Counted from the stretch's first letter, positions 23,796-33,567 are shown. The stretch: DNA of 41,722 bases from JABFSS01 sp964497975 (GCA_964497975.1 CAZCFO010000007.1:1-41722); one strand, 5' to 3'. Made by a program: numbers and translations. Notes: generated from the letters alone by a model not told the origin.

Positions 23796-23824
23796 TTGAC
23801 GAGTATTACAAATCTTTCTATGGT
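23796..23824 (+). promoter_or_regulatory. Promoter of the predicted structured RNA
   Basis: TTGACG (23796-23801), 17-bp spacer, TATGGT (23819-23824). The predicted start seven bases later is A23831, which is exactly the first base of the first stem of the hairpin series. Confidence 0.65.
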
Positions 23825-23830
23825 CATACC

Positions 23831-23975
23831 ACTGGTTCTTCGGAACCGGTTAGAGGCGCCCCTCGTGGGGGCATTGAGGGCAACCTCAATGTGAGGGATC
23901 GATTCCCTCCGTTCGTCTCAAGGCATGCCGGAACATGCATTGAGACACCCGGTCTTCTCTGAAGACCGGGTACTT
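23831..23975 (+). ncRNA. Predicted novel structured RNA, six abutting stem-loops
   Basis: Six stems lie back to back. H1 23831-23850 is 8 bp closed by a cUUCGg tetraloop. H2 is 23858-23872. H3 23873-23890 is 7 bp with a GCAA (GNRA) loop. H4 is 23893-23909, 6 bp. H5 23915-23946 is GTCTCAA/TTGAGAC continued by GCATG/CATGC. H6 23947-23971 is 11 bp and resembles a terminator followed by ACTTTC. The UUCG and GNRA loops exist only when read on the plus strand, and the promoter above is on that strand, so the RNA should be plus-strand and convergent with rpoD, ending at its stop. It does not fit tRNA, 6S, SRP or tmRNA. No protein-coding frame here is convincing. Confidence 0.6.
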
Positions 23976-25454
<1,479 letters not shown>

Positions 25455-25510
25455 AGTCGAATGACAGGATAGTGAAGCAGAGAGGGGGAAGGAAGGGCAA
25501 GCGTGTCTGA

Positions 25511-25579
25511 GGCAAACGAAGCAAACGATGAAACCGAAGAAAACGACGATCCTCATTTGCATCGTTTGCTTCGTTTCCC
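25511..25579. repeat. Short-tandem-repeat hairpin (AAACGAAG words), dnaG/rpoD junction
   Basis: 25511-25530 and 25560-25579 form a 20-bp inverted repeat with one mismatch, both arms made of AAACGAAG/AAACGATG words. The right edge reaches the dnaG stop codon (25583-25585); the left edge lies about 57 bp before the rpoD start. Confidence 0.8.
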
Positions 25580-25582
25580 TCG

Positions 25583-27337
25583 TTACGAAGCCATCTTCAT
25601 CAGCCGCAGCACCTGCTGATACTGGTTCTGGAGCTGCACTTCGTCGGAGGCTTTGCCCAGCCGCTGGGCCTCCACGAGCTTCTGGGTGATCTGCTGCTGC
25701 TTGGCATGGAGCAGATCGCGGTTGGCGCGCTTGCAGTGCTTGCGGATCTCGCGGGCGGCCAGGACATCGGACCATTCGTTGAATCCGTGCGATTCGCAGT
25801 AGAGCGCCAGAACCGACGCGCGCTCGCGGTGCTCCTGGGGGATATCCAGCGTCTCCGGACGCAGCTCCTGCTCCGCCGGCAGATCCCGGATCGCTTTGTA
25901 GAGGATGGCCGGGGTCCCCTCCTCGGGCTCGATGAGCTCCCGCAGCAGCTGCCGCAGCTGGGGATAACAGAGGAAGAGCCCCAGCGCGATTTCGAGACTG
26001 GAGAAGAGATCGCGCTCATCGGCCGTTTGGGCGACCGGAGCCGGCACCGCGTGCCGCGGCAAGACCTCCCTACCCGCGGAGACGAGATCGGCCTGCAGCG
26101 CCGCTTCGGTTGTCTGGAAGAGAGCCGCGGCTTTGGACAGATAATCCTGCTTCTCGACGGTGGAGGAAAGTCCGTTGACCAGCTGGAGCACCCGGCGCAG
26201 CGCATTGCGGCGGGGAAGCGCGGCGCTCAGGTCCTCGCGCCGCAGCTGCTGGAGCACGCTGTCGACGTACGGGACGGCGCCTCCTTCGAGCATGTTTCGC
26301 AGGAGGGCGGGATCGGACTGGAGGGTGTCGGCGGGGTCTTTTTCGGGGAGGAGCACGGCCTCCACGTGGATTCCCTCCCCGCTCAGGAGCAGGAACGCCC
26401 GCTCCATCGCGTCCTGGCCCGCGCGGTCGCTGTCGAGGCAGAGCGTGACGGTCTCGGCGTAACGCTTGAGCATCTTCACGTGCTGGTCGGTGAGCGCCGT
26501 GCCGCAGGTGGCCACCGCGTGCGTCGCGCCGACCCGGTGGCAGGCGAGAACGTCAAAGTAGCCTTCGACGAGCATGGCTTTGCCCTTCTCGCGGATGCCG
26601 TCCTTGGCGTGGTGCATGGCGTAGAGGACCGAGCTCTTATGGAACAGGATGCCGTCGCTCGAGTTGATGTACTTGGCGTCGTCATCGCCCAGCGTCCGTC
26701 CGCCGAAGCCGACCAGGTTGCCCTGCACGTCGTGGATCGGGAACATCAGGCGGTTGCGGAAGCGGTCGTAGATCCGCTCCTCCTGCAGCTCGCGCTGGAT
26801 GCCCAGCCCGGCGGCGAGGATCTCCTTGCGGCTGAAACCCTCCTTAAGGAGGTGCTCGTAGGTCGCGGAAAAGGAATCGGGCGCCGCGCCGATCTGGAAC
26901 TTGTCGATCTCGTCGATGATGATACCCCGCTTGAGCAGGTACGCCTGCGCGGGCTTGGATTCGCGGAGATGATCCTGGTACAGCTTGAGCGCGGCATGGA
27001 GGCATTCCCGCGCGCGCATCTTCTCGTCCTTCTTCGGGCCCGCACCCGCGGAGGGGTGCGTCTCAATCTTCACGCCGGTCTTCTCCGCGAGCTCGCGGAT
27101 GGCCTGGGGGAAGTCGCATCCCTCGATCTTCTGATAGAAGCTGAAGATGTCGCCTCCGCTGCGGCACGCGAAGCAGTATCCGATGCCCTTGTCGGGCGAC
27201 ACGAGGAAACTGGGCTTGGTATCATTATGGAACGGACAGAGACAGACGAAGTTCCGTCCTTTCTTGGTCAACTGGCAGTACTGGGCGACCAGCTGCTCAA
27301 TGGGAAGCCGCATCTTGATCTCGGCGACGGAGTCCAT
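25583..27337 (-). CDS. dnaG: DNA primase DnaG
   Basis: 584 residues. The CHC2 zinc finger uses C34, H37, C55 and C58 (C-P-F-H then C-F-A-C-R-S-G-G-D). The catalytic core includes I-P-H/D-type segments (F-P-I-H-D-V-Q-G-N-L-V-G-F-G-G-R) and a TOPRIM domain at about 255-335 (L-V-E-G-Y-F-D-V and C-L-D-S-D-R-A-G-Q-D-A). The C-terminal helical part should bind DnaB. It makes RNA primers for replication. TATACT (27347-27352, minus strand) ends 9 nt before the ATG, so near-leaderless. It sits between the rsmF-like gene and rpoD, with a short-tandem-repeat hairpin at each junction. Confidence 0.96.
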   Translation of the reverse strand: MDSVAEIKMRLPIEQLVAQYCQLTKKGRNFVCLCPFHNDTKPSFLVSPDKGIGYCFACRSGGDIFSFYQKIEGCDFPQAIRELAEKTGVKIETHPSAGAGPKKDEKMRARECLHAALKLYQDHLRESKPAQAYLLKRGIIIDEIDKFQIGAAPDSFSATYEHLLKEGFSRKEILAAGLGIQRELQEERIYDRFRNRLMFPIHDVQGNLVGFGGRTLGDDDAKYINSSDGILFHKSSVLYAMHHAKDGIREKGKAMLVEGYFDVLACHRVGATHAVATCGTALTDQHVKMLKRYAETVTLCLDSDRAGQDAMERAFLLLSGEGIHVEAVLLPEKDPADTLQSDPALLRNMLEGGAVPYVDSVLQQLRREDLSAALPRRNALRRVLQLVNGLSSTVEKQDYLSKAAALFQTTEAALQADLVSAGREVLPRHAVPAPVAQTADERDLFSSLEIALGLFLCYPQLRQLLRELIEPEEGTPAILYKAIRDLPAEQELRPETLDIPQEHRERASVLALYCESHGFNEWSDVLAAREIRKHCKRANRDLLHAKQQQITQKLVEAQRLGKASDEVQLQNQYQQVLRLMKMAS

Positions 27338-27377
27338 AGGAGAGGAAGTATAGCTGTGACATCAGAGCAAACGAAGC

Positions 27378-27440
27378 AAACGACGGAAACGAAGAAAACG
27401 ACGATCCTCGTTTGCTTCGTTTGCTTCGTTTCCGTCGTTT
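27378..27440. repeat. Short-tandem-repeat hairpin (AAACGAAG words), rsmF/dnaG junction
   Basis: 27378-27401 and 27417-27440 form a 24-bp inverted repeat with one mismatch and a 15-nt loop. The right edge is 2 bp from the rsmF-like stop codon (27443). The left arm reaches the -35 region of dnaG. Confidence 0.85.
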
Positions 27441-27442
27441 AC

Positions 27443-28891
27443 CTAACTCTTCGCCACGACCCACCTCGGCAGACGGTTCTTCAGAATGCCGTGCTGCGCC
27501 AGGCTCGTTCCGATGATGAGGTCGCCGCATTTAAGGATGGGATCGCCCCGCATGTCCGCGGGACACGCCACGTCCTTGCCGTCGAGCAGCGTGTCGACGT
27601 CCGCCTCGGAGAGCTCCAGCACGTTCCTGGTGGCCTCCGCGCCCCGCAATGTGACGAGCTCGTGGCTCAGCCGGATGCGCCCGCCCTCGAGCTTGCGCGC
27701 GAAGGGCATCCCCAGCGCGTAGTCCTGGACCGGCAGCCGGAAGTCCCCCACCCCGTCGTTGCCCAGGATCAGCTGGTCGGCCCGGAGGAACAGGCGGTCG
27801 CCGTCGTGCAGAAAGGACGCGCCGTACATTTCCTCGCAGAGCTTCGCGATGTCCTTCTGCCGCGCGTGGGGCAGCGGTTCCTCCTGGAAGCGCACGAACG
27901 GGAGTTTTTCGACCTGCCGCGTGGGAGCGGTCTTGCGCAGGACGGCGCAAAAGAAACCTTCGGTGTCGAACGCATGGGGCCAGAGTCGGAGCAATGGAAA
28001 GTTGAAAGTGGACAGTGGAAAGTGCTTTTGCTGGACGATGATGGAATCGGCAATTGCCTTCTCAAAGAATTCACTTTCCAGTTTCCACTTTCCACTTTCC
28101 ACTCTCGGATCGACCGCTTCCACCTGCCCGTCGAATTTCTTCAGGATGGACATCACGACGTCCTCGTTCTCCTCCGGCGTGAGCGTGCACGTGGAGTAGA
28201 CGATGCGGCCGCCGACCTTCGCCGCATGAACCGCCGCCTCCAGGAGTTCGCGCTGCAGGCGCGCCATCTTGCCGATGTTCTCCGGCGAGCAGTAGACGAG
28301 CGCATCGGAGTCCTTGCGCGATGTCCCCTGGGCGGTGCACGGCGCGTCGCACAGAACGCGGTCAAACCGCGCGGTCATGTTCTTCATGAACCACTGCCCG
28401 ACCTTCTTCGTCACGATGTTGTTGATGACGCCGCACCGGTGCAGCGAGCTCTTGAGCGTCCAAAGGCGCTTCTCCTGCACGTCATTGGCGATGATCACGC
28501 CGGAGTTGTTCATCCGCGCCGCCATGAAGGTCGTCTTGCTGCCCGGCGCTGCGCTCATGTCCAGGATCGTCTCGCCCGGCTGCGGGTCCAGCAGCGCGGC
28601 CGGCAGCATGCTCGCGGCCTCCTGCATGTAGACATGGCCGAGAAGATGGAGAAGATCTTTTCCAAGCGCAACCGACCGGTCTTCACGATCGATGTAGAAC
28701 GCCTCGGGCGCCCAGGGCACCGGCGAGAGCTGCCAGCCTTTCCTGCGCGCCCACGCTTCGAACCGCGCCACGGACGTCTTGAGCGTGTTCACGCGCATGG
28801 ATTTGCGCAACGGCTTTTGACTCGCGGCTTTGAGTGCTGCCAGATCGGTAAAACCGGCGTACCGGTCGAAGGGGTGAATGTGGCTTGGCAT
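27443..28891 (-). CDS. RsmB/RsmF-type rRNA (cytosine-5) methyltransferase
   Basis: 482 residues of the NOL1/NOP2/Sun family, which methylates cytosine C5 in rRNA using S-adenosylmethionine. SAM motif I is L-D-M-S-A-A-P-G-S-K-T; the two catalytic cysteines are in D-A-P-C-T-A-Q-G-T and Y-S-T-C-T-L-T-P-E-E-N. The extra C-terminal region fits RsmF more than RsmB (no NusB-like N-terminus). About 35 residues between V-D-P-R and L-R-L-W-P-H-A-F are encoded by a palindromic short-tandem-repeat insertion kept in frame. Start 28891 is the family N-terminus. Divergent from a 63-residue ORF. Confidence 0.92.
   Translation of the reverse strand: MPSHIHPFDRYAGFTDLAALKAASQKPLRKSMRVNTLKTSVARFEAWARRKGWQLSPVPWAPEAFYIDREDRSVALGKDLLHLLGHVYMQEAASMLPAALLDPQPGETILDMSAAPGSKTTFMAARMNNSGVIIANDVQEKRLWTLKSSLHRCGVINNIVTKKVGQWFMKNMTARFDRVLCDAPCTAQGTSRKDSDALVYCSPENIGKMARLQRELLEAAVHAAKVGGRIVYSTCTLTPEENEDVVMSILKKFDGQVEAVDPRVESGKWKLESEFFEKAIADSIIVQQKHFPLSTFNFPLLRLWPHAFDTEGFFCAVLRKTAPTRQVEKLPFVRFQEEPLPHARQKDIAKLCEEMYGASFLHDGDRLFLRADQLILGNDGVGDFRLPVQDYALGMPFARKLEGGRIRLSHELVTLRGAEATRNVLELSEADVDTLLDGKDVACPADMRGDPILKCGDLIIGTSLAQHGILKNRLPRWVVAKS
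27995..28103. repeat. Palindromic short-tandem-repeat insertion inside the rsmF-like gene
   Basis: Left arm 27995-28024 and right arm 28072-28103 are inverted tandem repeats of GGAAAGT words, with a 47-nt loop. The unit lies inside coding sequence in frame and adds G-K-W-K-L-E and F-P-L-S-T-F-N-F-P peptides. This resembles the in-frame palindromic elements known from Rickettsia, though the sequence is unrelated. Confidence 0.82.
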
Positions 28892-28956
28892 AGCAATGCC
28901 CCGCAAGGGTAGACCAAAAAGACGGACCCTGCCTGACAATCTGGTACCATGCAGCC

Positions 28957-29148
28957 ATGGGAAAGGAAGGAGTGAATCCGCCGGCGTCCCTGCAGGAACT
29001 GACGGAGCGGGCCGATTGGCTGCAAAACCAGTGGAGGGATCTCAATGGCAACCCCCTCCCTCTCGACCAACACCCGGCAATGCAGGAAATTCTGGACGAA
29101 CTGGGCCGGTTGCTGAACCCGGAAACAAACGCCGACAAAACAGCCTGA
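28957..29148 (+). CDS. Small hypothetical protein
   Basis: 63 residues, hydrophilic and helical (L-Q-E-L-T-E-R-A-D-W-L-Q-N-Q-W-R-D-L, then M-Q-E-I-L-D-E-L-G-R-L-L). No family recognised. Supported as a gene by TACCAT (28945-28950) 6 nt before the ATG, the same box and spacing as for the UvrD-type and mltG genes. Divergent from the rsmF-like gene. Confidence 0.6.
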   Translation: MGKEGVNPPASLQELTERADWLQNQWRDLNGNPLPLDQHPAMQEILDELGRLLNPETNADKTA

Positions 29149-29223
29149 GGCGTATTTTCGGCTTTCTTATGCGGTGGGAGAAGATGCCAACAACAATTAT
29201 TTGCATGCGGCGAAAAACCCACC

Positions 29224-30012
29224 ATGCTATGCTTCATGTCCCCGGCCACAGCGACGGAAACGCTGCGGTTCGACCTTGCTCGAACCCGGCAGGAATCTCA
29301 TCTGACCCCTCAGCTGGACGACACGCCAGAGGATCTGCTGAGCGAGCTGTCCCACTTTGGAAGGGCGCGGCTTGTGCGGTGCCTCTGGCAGGAGGAGCAC
29401 GGCCACCAGGACACGCCGCTCCATGTGCAAAAGATGAGCGAATACGCGCGCATCATGGCCAAGCACGCGTCCATGCCCGATCCCCAGTGGATCAAAATCA
29501 CTGCGGCGCTCCACGACACTGGCAAACGGGACAGGATCGCCCGCTTGATTTCCAAGCCGGCAAAGCTCACCGATGAGGAGCGGCTGGTTGTCCAGGAGCA
29601 TACGACGATCGGGGCGGAGATTCTCCGGGGGCACGCTTCCATGCTCACCCATGACGCCCTTGGACGGCATCTTCTGAATGACGCGGCAACGGTCGCGGAA
29701 AGCCACCACGAAAAGTACGACGGTACGGGATACCCCCATAAATTGCGGGGCAACCAGATTCCGTTCGCGGCCCAGGTCACCGCGCTCGCGGATGCCATCG
29801 ACGCGATGCAGTCGAAGCGCGTCTACAAAAAAGGAATGACATGGGAGCAGGTTGATGAAATTGTGCAGAAGGACGAGGGCACGCACTTCTCCCCACGGGC
29901 CGTGGAAGCGTACTTCCGGGGCCGGGAGGAAATCGTGGCGTTCGCAGCGCAGCAGCGGAAGGCTCTTTCGCTGCAAACGAGCTATCGAATGGAAAATCTG
30001 GTGTACGCGTAG
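29224..30012 (+). CDS. HD-GYP-like HD-domain phosphohydrolase
   Basis: 262 residues. After about 60 poorly conserved residues, an HD domain runs from H-V-Q-K-M-S-E-Y-A through A-A-L-H-D-T-G-K (about 93-100) to E-H-T-T-I-G-A-E-I-L and H-H-E-K-Y-D-G-T-G-Y-P (about 161-171), then A-L-A-D-A-I-D-A-M. That is close to HD-GYP c-di-GMP phosphodiesterases, but no receiver or sensor domain is attached, so the substrate is open. ATGs at 29224 and 29236 are both possible starts. Confidence 0.88.
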   Translation: MLCFMSPATATETLRFDLARTRQESHLTPQLDDTPEDLLSELSHFGRARLVRCLWQEEHGHQDTPLHVQKMSEYARIMAKHASMPDPQWIKITAALHDTGKRDRIARLISKPAKLTDEERLVVQEHTTIGAEILRGHASMLTHDALGRHLLNDAATVAESHHEKYDGTGYPHKLRGNQIPFAAQVTALADAIDAMQSKRVYKKGMTWEQVDEIVQKDEGTHFSPRAVEAYFRGREEIVAFAAQQRKALSLQTSYRMENLVYA

Positions 30013-30048
30013 AAATTGACAGAAAATTGTTCTAGTCTGTCGCCTTTT

Positions 30049-30828
30049 ATGAATCCCTCAGATTCTCTGACCCTCTTCGTCGGCGGCACGGGATACCATC
30101 CGGATGATTTCGCGGCGCTCGGCAAAATTCTGGAAGGAGATTCCATCGTTCATGACACCCCCCTCTACAGGGGAATGCTGCCAAAAGGCGAGAACTTTCG
30201 GAAGAAGTCTCTCACCGAGCGTCAACAGCGAATCGCGGAACTGGAAGGACAGGAAGCCCAACGGCTAGCAGAAGTTTTGCACAAGAATGCAGAACGCATG
30301 GTCCGTATTATCGCCCAGTCGCGGGGAAACTGGCTGACCATCCTGGCGATGAAAAAACTCCAGGAATCTCATCCGGAGACATTTGCCGGTAACAACATCC
30401 GCACAGTGCTCCTGGCCATCGCCGCCGCAGACACGGCATCTCTGCCACTTCCGGACAAAACGTTCACTGCGCACAACATGGACCCTGAGTATCACGCCTA
30501 CCGGGGCGCGATGGCCGATATCGACTACATCGCCATGATGGAGAGGCAGCAGTCAGCGTTCATCGGTGCCATGAAAATCCTGAATCCTCGGGAACACCCT
30601 GTCAGTATCGAAACGGCAAATGCCACGCTGAGCGCTGTCCCGGAAACCGTGCCTCTTCTGACGATTTCCGGAGGAGCAGATCCCTATCATCATGAGGCGA
30701 ATTTGAGCGGCATCATCGGCACCAGAAAAAATGTTTGCAGAAGAGTACTCGACACACGCGGACACTGGCTGCACGTCGAATGTCCGCAAGAGGTCAGCGC
30801 GGAGATCAACGCCTGGATGCAGGAGTGA
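30049..30828 (+). CDS. Alpha/beta-hydrolase-like protein
   Basis: 259 residues. Opens with L-T-L-F-V-G-G-T-G-Y, a typical first strand and oxyanion loop. I-I-A-Q-S-R-G-N-W-L-T-I-L-A-M (Ser about 90) sits where the nucleophile elbow should be, as A-Q-S-R-G rather than G-x-S-x-G. L-L-T-I-S-G-G-A-D-P-Y-H (about 203-213) fits the acid strand, and G-H-W-L-H-V-E (about 237) fits the catalytic His before a final helix. Hence a serine hydrolase fold is likely but unproven; no family name is offered. No signal peptide. The start at 30049 follows TAGTCT (30033-30038) by 10 nt. It lies 36 bp after the HD gene. Confidence 0.6.
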   Translation: MNPSDSLTLFVGGTGYHPDDFAALGKILEGDSIVHDTPLYRGMLPKGENFRKKSLTERQQRIAELEGQEAQRLAEVLHKNAERMVRIIAQSRGNWLTILAMKKLQESHPETFAGNNIRTVLLAIAAADTASLPLPDKTFTAHNMDPEYHAYRGAMADIDYIAMMERQQSAFIGAMKILNPREHPVSIETANATLSAVPETVPLLTISGGADPYHHEANLSGIIGTRKNVCRRVLDTRGHWLHVECPQEVSAEINAWMQE

Positions 30829-30836
30829 GCAATTGC

Positions 30837-31031
30837 TTACTTGTTCTCGTCGTCTTCGAGAACGGCAGGATCTTTTACCAGATCTTTGAGCGGCAACGCT
30901 GCAGATCTTGTGAGCTCATCATGAAGAGCTCTCAACGAATCGTTGATGCCGGAGCTATCGCGGACCATAGTTCGTGCAATAATCTGACCGTGATACAGAT
31001 CGACCGGATGAGGGGTGTTGGGGGTAGCCAT
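30837..31031 (-). CDS. Small hypothetical protein
   Basis: 64 residues, acidic C-terminus (V-L-E-D-D-E-N-K), mixed helical sequence, no membrane segment. No family recognised. It follows leuS on the same strand and is convergent with the hydrolase-like gene. A nested inverted repeat lies between it and the leuS stop. Confidence 0.55.
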   Translation of the reverse strand: MATPNTPHPVDLYHGQIIARTMVRDSSGINDSLRALHDELTRSAALPLKDLVKDPAVLEDDENK

Positions 31032-31037
31032 GAGGAT

Positions 31038-31077
31038 ATTTTGCGCTACTCTTGACAGTAGTCAATATCCGCAAAAT
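31038..31077. promoter_or_regulatory. Nested inverted repeat downstream of leuS
   Basis: Outer arms ATTTTGCG (31038-31045) and CGCAAAAT (31070-31077); inner arms TTGAC (31052-31056) and GTCAA (31061-31065) with AGTA between. It lies 3 bp after the leuS stop and 6 bp before the 64-residue gene. It could end leuS transcription or be an operator for the small gene. Confidence 0.5.
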
Positions 31078-31080
31078 GCC

Positions 31081-33477
31081 TCAGATAACCAAACTCACGA
31101 GCTTGCCCTTCACATAGATCTCCTTCTTCGGCTTCTTCCCCTCCAGAAACTTCTGCACGTGCGGCTCTGCTTTTGCGGCCGCAAGCACGTCCTTTTCCTT
31201 CGCATTGGCGGCGATCTCGATCTGCCCGCGGACTTTGCCATTCACCTGCACGACGATGGTCATCGTGTCCGAAACCAGGAGTTTCGGGTCAAAGACCGGC
31301 CACGGCTGATCGATGACGAACCCTTTTGAGCCTCCGAGCGTCTCCCACAATTCCTCGCTCAGATGCGGCGCCAGCGGTGCGAGGAGTCTTGTGAAGGTCA
31401 GCGCGGTGTTCTTCGACCAGGATTTTCCCTCGATCGCATTCAGGAACTCCATGAGCGCGCTGATCGCGGTGTTGAAGTGCAGCTTGTCCATGCTCTCGGT
31501 GACCTTCTTGATTGTCTGGTGCAGAGCAAGAATCACCTCTTTCCCTTCTGTCCCCTGTGTGCCTTTTGCCCCCTCTCCAAACGTCCTCCAGACGCGCTGC
31601 ACGAACCGGTCGATGCCCTTGATGCCCGTGTCGCTCCAGTCGCCGCCGTCCGTGAACGGACCCATGAACATCAGGTACATACGGAACACGTCGGAGCCGT
31701 GATACTCGACAAAACTGTCGGGGCTCACGACATTGCCCTTGCTCTTGCTCATCTTGGCGCCCTTGTTGGTGATGAGTCCCTGATGAACTAATTTTTGGAA
31801 CGGTTCTTCATTGGATACGAAGCCAAAATCCTTCAGTGCCATCATCACGAAACGTGCGTAAATGAGATGCATGCACGCATGTTCCGGTCCGCCGATGTAC
31901 ATGTCGACGGGCAGCCAGCGCTTCTCGAGCGTGGGATCGACGAACTCCTTGGGATTGGCCTCCATCAGGTAGCGCAGGTAGTAGAAGCTCGAACAGACGA
32001 ACGTATCCATCGTGTCGAACTCCGGCGTCCAGCCTTTGCCGAAAATCTTCTCCGTGCGCGCGATGAATTCCTTGGACTCCGTGAGCGGCGATTTTCCCGT
32101 GGGCTTGAACTCGACGTCGGTCGGCAGCAGCCACGGGAGATGCTTCTCGGGGACGGGGTGCGGCTTACCGGATGGATCGTAGACGACGGGGATCGGCGCG
32201 CCCCAGTAGCGCTGGCGGGAGACGAGCCAGTCGCGGAGGCGGTAATTGATCACCCCCCTGCCGGCTTCTTCGTCTTCGAGCCAGGCGATCATGCGCTTTT
32301 TGGCGTCCTGCACCGAGAGGCCGTCGAGAAATCCCGAATTGACCAGGGCACCCTCGCCGGTGAACGGCGCCTCCGCGACAGTGCCGCCCGCGACGACTTC
32401 GGTGATCGGCAGATCGTGCTTTTTGGCGAATTCCCAGTCACGCTCGTCATGGCCCGGCACCGCCATCACCGCGCCCGTGCCGTAGTTCATCAGCACATAA
32501 TCGGCGATCCAGATGGGAATCTCCTCTTCGGTGACGGGATTGATCGCGTACGCGCCCGTGGGCTCGCCCGATTTCACTTTGTTGAGGTCCGTGCGCTGGA
32601 GTTCGGTCTTCTTGCGCGTCTGTTCCCGGTAGACGTTGATGGCCCCCATGCGGGCCTTTGGCGTGATCGCATCCACGAGCGGATGCTCGGGGGAAAGGAC
32701 CATGTACGTGACGCCGAAGAGCGTGTCGGGGCGCGTGGTGAAGACCGTGATCGTTTCGGTGCTGCCTTTGACGGCGAAGCGGACCTCGGCACCCTGGCTC
32801 CTGCCGATCCAGTTGCGCTGCATCAGTTTGGTTTTCTCGGGCCAGTCGAGATCGTCGAGGTTATCCAGCAGCTTCTGGGCGTACTGCGTCGTCTTCCAGT
32901 ACCACTGCGACAGCGGCTTCTGGATGACTTCGGTGCCGCAGCGCTCGCATTTGCCGTCCCACACCTGCTCGTTGGCCAGCACCGTCTGACAGCTCGGGCA
33001 GAAGTTCACGTTGCCCTGCTTCTTGTACGCCAGACCGTGCCTGAACATCTGCAGGAAAAGCCATTGCGTCCACTTGTAATACTCCGGCTGCGAGGTATCG
33101 ACCATCTTGTCCCAGTCGTACATGCAGCCGACTTTCTTGAGCTGCGCGGTCATCGTGCGGACGTTCTCCGCGATGGAGGTCGCCGGCGGCACGCCCGTCT
33201 TGATCGCGTAGTTTTCGGCGGGCAGCCCGAAGGCGTCGTATCCCATGGGCGCGAAGACGTCGTGGCCGTGCATGCGCATGTACCGCGACCAGGTGTCCGC
33301 GGGGGCGTAGTTGTACCAGTGGCCCACGTGGAGCTTGTCCCCGCTGGGATACGGAAACATGACCATGGAGTAATACGGCTTTTTGGCCTTCCTGAGGTCG
33401 ATGCGGTACGTCCCGGCCTCCTCCCAGCGCTTCTGCCACTTGGGCTCGACGGACGATGGTTCGTAATCCCTGGGCAT
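31081..33477 (-). CDS. leuS: Leucyl-tRNA synthetase
   Basis: 798 residues, a compact bacterial LeuRS. Class I motifs: F-P-Y-P-S-G-D-K-L-H-V-G-H-W (HIGH) near residue 40 and K-M-S-K-S-K-G-N (KMSKS). The editing domain is present (T-T-R-P-D-T-L-F-G-V-T-Y and the G-T-G-A-V-M-A-V-P-G-H-D-E-R-D segment). A zinc-type C-P-S-C / C-E-R-C pair is visible early in the protein. The C-terminal domain ends in the tRNA-binding V-K-G-K-L-V-S-L-V-I. It charges tRNA-Leu. TATAGT (33484-33489, minus strand) ends 6 nt before ATG 33477, a clear leaderless arrangement; the frame remains open upstream but is promoter sequence. Confidence 0.96.
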   Translation of the reverse strand: MPRDYEPSSVEPKWQKRWEEAGTYRIDLRKAKKPYYSMVMFPYPSGDKLHVGHWYNYAPADTWSRYMRMHGHDVFAPMGYDAFGLPAENYAIKTGVPPATSIAENVRTMTAQLKKVGCMYDWDKMVDTSQPEYYKWTQWLFLQMFRHGLAYKKQGNVNFCPSCQTVLANEQVWDGKCERCGTEVIQKPLSQWYWKTTQYAQKLLDNLDDLDWPEKTKLMQRNWIGRSQGAEVRFAVKGSTETITVFTTRPDTLFGVTYMVLSPEHPLVDAITPKARMGAINVYREQTRKKTELQRTDLNKVKSGEPTGAYAINPVTEEEIPIWIADYVLMNYGTGAVMAVPGHDERDWEFAKKHDLPITEVVAGGTVAEAPFTGEGALVNSGFLDGLSVQDAKKRMIAWLEDEEAGRGVINYRLRDWLVSRQRYWGAPIPVVYDPSGKPHPVPEKHLPWLLPTDVEFKPTGKSPLTESKEFIARTEKIFGKGWTPEFDTMDTFVCSSFYYLRYLMEANPKEFVDPTLEKRWLPVDMYIGGPEHACMHLIYARFVMMALKDFGFVSNEEPFQKLVHQGLITNKGAKMSKSKGNVVSPDSFVEYHGSDVFRMYLMFMGPFTDGGDWSDTGIKGIDRFVQRVWRTFGEGAKGTQGTEGKEVILALHQTIKKVTESMDKLHFNTAISALMEFLNAIEGKSWSKNTALTFTRLLAPLAPHLSEELWETLGGSKGFVIDQPWPVFDPKLLVSDTMTIVVQVNGKVRGQIEIAANAKEKDVLAAAKAEPHVQKFLEGKKPKKEIYVKGKLVSLVI

Positions 33478-33538
33478 GCGAAAACTATACCGGATCGCCG
33501 AGGGAAGACAAAGAACGGAGAGGCCTGCCGGGAAGGGT

Positions 33539-33567
33539 TTGCGCGGGAGGACACGCCTGATTAGGAT
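33539..33567 (+). promoter_or_regulatory. Promoter of the 266-residue hypothetical gene
   Basis: TTGCGC (33539-33544), 17-bp spacer, TAGGAT (33562-33567), ATG at 33578, leaving a leader of about 4 nt. Confidence 0.6.

Noticed and set aside
23873..23909. tRNA-like arms (GAGGG/CCCTC around ATCGATT)
   Set aside because: The apparent T arm has no matching acceptor, D arm or anticodon arm; the preceding stem has a 4-nt loop, not 7.
23756..23962. 68-codon open frame through the hairpin series before rpoD
   Set aside because: It begins in the palindromic repeat and runs through the stem-loops; the peptide is dictated by hairpin sequence and has no protein-like character.
25511..27440. AAACGAAG arrays as CRISPR repeats
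   Set aside because: Units are 7-9 bp without unique spacers, arms are inverted to form hairpins, and no cas genes are present.
25706..28912. Plus-strand open frame of over 1000 codons across dnaG and the rsmF-like gene
   Set aside because: It is antisense to two conserved genes; its length follows from high GC and codon bias. The protein has no recognisable motif. Similar antisense frames over the PspC gene, leuS, ftsK and der were rejected for the same reason.
30016..30044. TTGACA at 30016-30021 as -35 of the hydrolase-like gene
   Set aside because: The TAGTCT box is only 11 bp downstream; at 17 bp there is no -10 match. The -10 box alone is kept as support for the start.
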